DNA of 9,751 nt from an uncultured Lachnospiraceae bacterium. Its GTDB lineage: Bacteria > Bacillota > Clostridia > Lachnospirales > Lachnospiraceae. A model generated the notes under the pieces. That model was not told the DNA's origin. It saw nothing but the letters and a program-made list of their open reading frames with translations, and ran no database searches. The translations under genes and the position numbers were made by a program. How positions within the stretch are numbered: the stretch's first letter is position 1; each line of letters opens with the position of its first letter. Shown here in pieces: positions 6,096 through 9,751 of the stretch. Where the stretch lies: positions 1-9,751 of the forward strand of contig CADCPL010000235.1 of the NCBI GenBank assembly GCA_902803305.1, read 5' to 3'.

Positions 6096-8549
6096 ATGAT
6101 CCCTGAGATCAGGATCTCCGTACGGGGATTGGTTGAATTCATCATGCGAAGCGGCGACATAGACAGACGCCGCAACAGCACCGGCGGTCCCGAGGTCATG
6201 CTCGAGGGCGCCAATATACATCGTATGATACAGCGACGTATGGGAAAACTGTATCATCCCGAGGTTTATTTAAAATGCATCATCAAACGCGGTGATGCCA
6301 ACATAATCATTGACGGAAGAGCGGACGGTATCATCATACCGTCCGATTTTGAAAACCGGGTAATACCGCTTCTTGAAGCAGGAAGTAACAACTCGGAAAG
6401 TGCGAGTACCCCTGCGGTCAAAAGCTCGGACCATGTGGTGGTCGATGAGATCAAGACAACATATCGCGAACTTGAACGGCTTAAAGAACCGGACGGAGTT
6501 CATCTTGCCCAGGCAATGTGTTATGCATATATGGTGGCTGACATTGCGGACCTTCAGGAGATAGGGGTCCGTATGACTTATTGCAATACCGAGACGCATG
6601 AGATCAGATATTTTGACAGTCTGTATACGAGAGAAGAGATAACGGACTGGTTCGATAAGCTGATAAAGGAATATGTCAGATGGGCCGACTTTGAGACGGG
6701 ATGGCGTAAGATCCGGAACATGAGCATAGAGACTCTTGAATTCCCTTATCCGTACAGGAGCGGACAGAGGGAACTCGTTGCGCAGGTTTACGGATCCATA
6801 GCAAGATCAGAGCGACTGTTTGTCATGGCGCCGACAGGTGTGGGCAAAACTCTGGCAAACGTCTATCCGGCGCTGAAATCGCTCGCAGAGGGAAAAGCTG
6901 ACAAGATATTTTATCTGACGGCCAAGACGATCACAAGGACTGTTGCATCGGACTGTCTGAAGGTTCTGTCCGGGGGAGGTCTTAAGCTCAAATCGGTAAC
7001 GCTTACCGCAAAGGAAAAGATATGTCCGCAGCAGAGGTGCGAGTGTAATCCCGACGCATGCCCGTATGCAAAAGGACATTTTGATCGGATAAATGATGCA
7101 ATGTACGATCTTCTCGTAAACGAGGATGAATTCTCGAGAGAAAAGATACAGGAGTACTCTGATAAGCACATGGTCTGTCCGTTTGAGTATTCTCTTGATA
7201 TGTCGCTGTTTTCCGATATGATCATATGCGATTATAATTATGTATTTGATCCGAATGCCTATCTGCGGAGGTTTTTCTCAGAGACGGCTTCGGGGTCTTT
7301 CCTGTTCCTTATCGATGAGGCGCATAACCTGGCGGAGCGTGCGATGAAGATGTATTCGGCCACGCTTGTAAAAGAGCGATTTCTTGACATAAAACGTCTT
7401 GTGAAGGATACGGATCCGTACCTTGCCAGATCCCTTGAGAGCTGCAACAGACACCTGCTCACGCTTAAAAGAGAATGTGAAAACGGTGTAAAGGTCACTG
7501 AAGACTTTGAAGGACTTGTAAGCCTTCTTCTCAGACTGAACGGACGGCTTGAGCAGTTTTTTGACGATCAGGAGCACTTTGAGCATACGGATGAGCTGCT
7601 GGAGTTTTATTTTGAACTCAGGCATTTTCTTAACATATATGAGAACATGAACGATCGGGATTATGTCACTTACACGAAAATGGAAGATAACGGTGATTTT
7701 TCCGCGCATCTCATGTGTGCGAATCCCGCAAAGAGAGTCAGGACATGTACCGACAAGGCAAGGGCGACCGTATTTTTTTCGGCCACGCTCATCCCGATCG
7801 GTTACTATCGTATGATGCTCGGAGCCGATGACGGTGATCCTGCGGTATATGCAAGATCGGTGTTCGATCCCGCTAACCGTGCCATACTTGTTGCAAGAGA
7901 TGTAACGAGCAGATACGCAAGAAGAGGTGAGAGTGAGTATGACAGGATGGCAGTTTATATAGCCTCCGTGTCGCTTGCCAGGGCAGGAAATTACATGGTG
8001 TTTTTTCCGTCGTTTGCGATGCTGGGAAGTGTTTACGAACTGTTCATGAGCAGGTATCATGATCCCGAAAAACAGGAAGTCGTGGTGCAGTCTCCGTCGA
8101 TGTCCGAACAGGAAAGAGAGGATTTTTTGTCGAGATTTTCCGAGCCTTCGGACAACACTCTTCTCGGATTCTGTGTTCTCGGCGGGATCTTTTCCGAAGG
8201 GATAGATCTTAAGAATGATGCGCTGATCGGTGCGATGATCGTCGGGACCGGGCTTCCGATGGTATGCGTCGAGAGGGACCTGATGAAGCGCTGTTATGAT
8301 GAAATGGGACTTGACGGGTTTGCATATGCGTACAGGTATCCCGGAATGAACAAGGTTCTTCAGGCGGCGGGACGTGTGATAAGGACCGAGGAGGACAGGG
8401 GAGTCGTGGCGCTTCTTGACGAGAGATTTTTGGAACGCGATTATCAAAGACTCTTTCCGCGTGAGTGGGAAGATCATGTCATATGCAGAGTTGATGATGT
8501 AATGGAAAGCCTTGAACAATTTTGGGGGAACGGATATGAGATCTGTTGA
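6096..8549 (+). CDS. Fe-S XPD/DinG-family ATP-dependent DNA helicase with N-terminal PD-(D/E)XK nuclease-like domain
   Basis: 817 residues. The N-terminal part (about 1-205) has a RecB/Cas4-like nuclease pattern: GRAD with Asp77, VVDEIK with Glu118/Lys120, and Q139xxxY143. The superfamily 2 helicase core follows: Walker A APTGVGKT (245-252), DEAH (407-410), FFSATL (560-565), GGIFSEGIDL (696-705) and QAAGRVIR (756-763). Cys310, 315, 317, 322 and 361 lie between Walker A and DEAH, where XPD/DinG enzymes bind a 4Fe-4S cluster; which four are ligands is uncertain. The family unwinds DNA 5'-3'; a repair role (displaced strands, flaps, R-loops) is likely but unproven. Its ATG directly follows the Hpt stop with only a weak, distant SD (AAGG near 6081), so translation is probably coupled. 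Larger and domain-wise different from E. coli DinG. Confidence 0.9.
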   Translation: MIPEIRISVRGLVEFIMRSGDIDRRRNSTGGPEVMLEGANIHRMIQRRMGKLYHPEVYLKCIIKRGDANIIIDGRADGIIIPSDFENRVIPLLEAGSNNSESASTPAVKSSDHVVVDEIKTTYRELERLKEPDGVHLAQAMCYAYMVADIADLQEIGVRMTYCNTETHEIRYFDSLYTREEITDWFDKLIKEYVRWADFETGWRKIRNMSIETLEFPYPYRSGQRELVAQVYGSIARSERLFVMAPTGVGKTLANVYPALKSLAEGKADKIFYLTAKTITRTVASDCLKVLSGGGLKLKSVTLTAKEKICPQQRCECNPDACPYAKGHFDRINDAMYDLLVNEDEFSREKIQEYSDKHMVCPFEYSLDMSLFSDMIICDYNYVFDPNAYLRRFFSETASGSFLFLIDEAHNLAERAMKMYSATLVKERFLDIKRLVKDTDPYLARSLESCNRHLLTLKRECENGVKVTEDFEGLVSLLLRLNGRLEQFFDDQEHFEHTDELLEFYFELRHFLNIYENMNDRDYVTYTKMEDNGDFSAHLMCANPAKRVRTCTDKARATVFFSATLIPIGYYRMMLGADDGDPAVYARSVFDPANRAILVARDVTSRYARRGESEYDRMAVYIASVSLARAGNYMVFFPSFAMLGSVYELFMSRYHDPEKQEVVVQSPSMSEQEREDFLSRFSEPSDNTLLGFCVLGGIFSEGIDLKNDALIGAMIVGTGLPMVCVERDLMKRCYDEMGLDGFAYAYRYPGMNKVLQAAGRVIRTEEDRGVVALLDERFLERDYQRLFPREWEDHVICRVDDVMESLEQFWGNGYEIC
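8524..8529 (+). promoter_or_regulatory. Ribosome binding site deciding the start of the HAD gene
   Basis: GGGGGA lies about 7 bases before the ATG at 8536, inside the end of the helicase gene. A TTG at 8512 would extend the protein by eight residues not typical of the family, and has no comparable site. The ATG at 8536 places the catalytic DVDGT at residues 10-14, as usual for HAD enzymes. Confidence 0.65.
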
Positions 8550-9171
8550 CGGGATAATATTTGATGTGGACGGAACGCTGTGGGATTCCACGAATGTTGT
8601 GGAAAGAGCGTGGAACAAGGCGATAGAGGATTCGGGCATAAAGAACATATCGGTAACGGCCGACGATCTTAGGTCGCTTTTCGGACTTCCGATGGATGAT
8701 ATAATAGCCGCGATCATGCCTGATGAGAACGCAGATGTAAGGGCAGCGTTCAAACCGTTGTGCTTTTCGTATGAGCATGAATTTCTGGAGCGTGAATCGG
8801 GAGCGGTATACCCGGGACTGGAGAAGACTCTTAAAGAACTGAGCCGCGATCACAAGCTGTTTATCGTGAGCAATTGTCAGGCCGGATATATAGAGCTGTT
8901 CCTTAAGAAGACAGGATACGGGAAATACTTCATGGACCATGTCTGCCCGGGTGATACGGATCTTCTTAAAGCCGACAATATCAGATATATCACGAAAAAG
9001 CACGGCCTTACGGATCCGATCTATGTGGGCGATACTCATATGGATGAGGAAGCTTCAAGGCAGGCGCAGGTACGTTTTGTGTTTGCCGCCTACGGCTTCG
9101 GACACAGCATTGCTCCGGATCTGACCATCTACTGCCCCGAAGATCTTATCAGCGCGATCTCCTCTTTGTAG
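8536..9171 (+). CDS. HAD-superfamily hydrolase (phosphoglycolate phosphatase-like)
   Basis: 211-residue cytoplasmic phosphatase of HAD subfamily I with an inserted helical cap (about residues 18-90). All four motifs are visible: DVDGT (10-14; Asp10 nucleophile, Asp12 acid/base), VSN (111-113), Lys145 in LLKADN, and GDTHMD (165-170). Relatives dephosphorylate small sugar phosphates, phosphoglycolate or nucleotides. The substrate cannot be assigned, although phosphoglycolate (a product of 3'-end damage repair) would suit a repair neighbourhood. The gene overlaps the helicase end by 14 bases, so it is probably in the same transcript. Its last 43 bases also encode the C-terminus of the opposing nfo gene. 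It is the last rightward gene in the window. Confidence 0.9.
   Translation: MRSVDGIIFDVDGTLWDSTNVVERAWNKAIEDSGIKNISVTADDLRSLFGLPMDDIIAAIMPDENADVRAAFKPLCFSYEHEFLERESGAVYPGLEKTLKELSRDHKLFIVSNCQAGYIELFLKKTGYGKYFMDHVCPGDTDLLKADNIRYITKKHGLTDPIYVGDTHMDEEASRQAQVRFVFAAYGFGHSIAPDLTIYCPEDLISAISSL
9129..9171. other. 43-base tail-to-tail coding overlap of the HAD and nfo genes
   Basis: The HAD gene ends with TAG at 9169-9171 and nfo, on the other strand, ends with TAG at 9131-9129. The shared bases encode IYCPEDLISAISSL on the plus strand and the YKEEIALIRSSGQ end of Nfo on the minus strand. Both look like normal family C-termini. No intergenic terminator can exist here, so any terminator must lie within one of the genes or transcripts must run through antisense. 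Confidence 0.85.
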
Positions 9172-9751
9172 GGCGCTCTGCTCTCGCCTTCGGAATCCGT
9201 GATATACGGAGTTTCAAGTATCTTCGGCACACTTACAAAATCGGGATGAAATACGATCCTGCTTATCGCGTCAAGACCTATCATGCCTTCGCCGATATTT
9301 GCGTGCCTGTCCTTGTGTGATCCGAGTTCATTCTTGGAATCGTTGATATGAAAGACGCTTATTCGGTCTTTTCCCACTGTTTTATCAAATCTTTCAAGTA
9401 CGCCGTCAAGGTCAGCTGCTATATCGTAACCGGCATCGAACACGTGGCATGTGTCAAAACATACCTTCAGCTTATCGCTGCACTTTACGCCTTCGATGAT
9501 CGCTGCTATCTCTTCAAAAGTGCATCCGATCTCACTGCCTTTTCCGGCCATGGTCTCAAGCGCGATGTTGCATTTTGTATCGGGCGTAAGTATCGTGTTC
9601 AGTCCTTCGATTATCTGCTCTATCGCATCGCCTCTGTCGGCGCCTACCGCCGAACCGGGATGGAGTATGAGAGTATCGGATCCCATCGCTGTGGTGCGCT
9701 CTATCTCCACTGCGAGAAAATCTTTGGCAAGCTTGTATATCTCCGGCTTTA
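9129..9751 (-). CDS. nfo: AP endonuclease IV, C-terminal part (start beyond the right edge)
   Basis: Cleaves DNA 5' to abasic sites in base-excision repair, using three zinc ions. The minus-strand frame stays open to base 9751. The GTG at 9710-9708 is therefore an internal codon, preceded in frame by KPEIYKLAKDFLA. About 207 residues of a usual roughly 280 are visible. Metal ligands, named by their E. coli Nfo equivalents, are recognisable in order: LHPGS (H109), LETMAGKG (E145), FDTCHVFDAGYD (D179, H182), FHINDSK (H216), KDRHANIGEG (D229, H231) and LETPYI (E261). The first ligand (H69) lies outside the window. The catalytic core therefore looks intact. The gene converges on, and overlaps, the HAD gene. 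Its promoter is outside the window. Confidence 0.95.
   Translation of the reverse strand, partial: KPEIYKLAKDFLAVEIERTTAMGSDTLILHPGSAVGADRGDAIEQIIEGLNTILTPDTKCNIALETMAGKGSEIGCTFEEIAAIIEGVKCSDKLKVCFDTCHVFDAGYDIAADLDGVLERFDKTVGKDRISVFHINDSKNELGSHKDRHANIGEGMIGLDAISRIVFHPDFVSVPKILETPYITDSEGESRAPYKEEIALIRSSGQ

Noticed and set aside
8512..8514. TTG at 8512 as the start of the HAD gene
   Set aside because: The ATG at 8536 has a better ribosome binding site and gives the usual HAD N-terminus.
7278..8753. Long minus-strand open frame opposite the helicase and HAD genes (491 codons)
   Set aside because: It covers well-supported helicase motifs V and VI and the HAD nucleophile motif on the plus strand. 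Its own product shows no recognisable domain.
9708..9710. GTG as the start of nfo
   Set aside because: The frame continues to the window edge with typical Nfo sequence (KPEIYKLAKDFLA), and the first metal-ligand region is still missing.

Overview
The window is a densely packed bacterial segment with nine protein-coding genes. Eight run rightward and appear to form one operon-like string; one partial gene at the right edge runs leftward. No intergenic gap exceeds about 26 bases. There are no tRNA or rRNA genes, insertion sequences, CRISPR arrays or recognisable promoters or terminators. Moderate GC, heavy ATA and AGA/AGG codon use, strong GGAGG-type ribosome binding sites and the protein types point to an anaerobic Firmicute, most likely Clostridia of the Lachnospiraceae kind. 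That placement is inference; no marker gene is present.

Left (1-1584): the 3' part of a cobalamin-dependent methionine synthase (MetH). It holds the pterin-binding, cobalamin-cap and B12-binding modules but ends without the SAM-binding reactivation domain. Its homocysteine-binding N-terminus lies outside the window.

Centre (1611-6095): a signalling cluster. It contains an MscS-family mechanosensitive channel with a long C-terminal extension that looks like a degenerate GHKL (anti-sigma-type) ATPase fold, and a PHP metallophosphoesterase. Next come a three-domain protein joining STAS, an APH/choline-kinase-like kinase and an RsbW-like ATPase, then a stand-alone STAS anti-anti-sigma-type protein, then a small Hpt phosphotransfer protein. 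The genes overlap, abut or lie only 10-26 bases apart, so they are probably cotranscribed and partly translationally coupled. Together they carry membrane-tension sensing, phosphorylatable STAS modules, a Ser/Thr-type ATPase kinase and a His phosphotransfer module. The sigma factor, PP2C phosphatase, histidine kinase or receiver that would complete such a circuit is not in the window. I regard this as the most interesting part.

Right (6096-9751): an Fe-S XPD/DinG-family helicase fused to an N-terminal PD-(D/E)XK nuclease-like domain, then a HAD-family phosphatase. The HAD gene collides tail-to-tail with a leftward AP endonuclease IV gene (nfo, start outside the window). The two coding regions share 43 bases on opposite strands. 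The helicase-nuclease and Nfo suggest DNA-repair functions flanking the signalling cluster, but nothing in the sequence links the two themes mechanistically.
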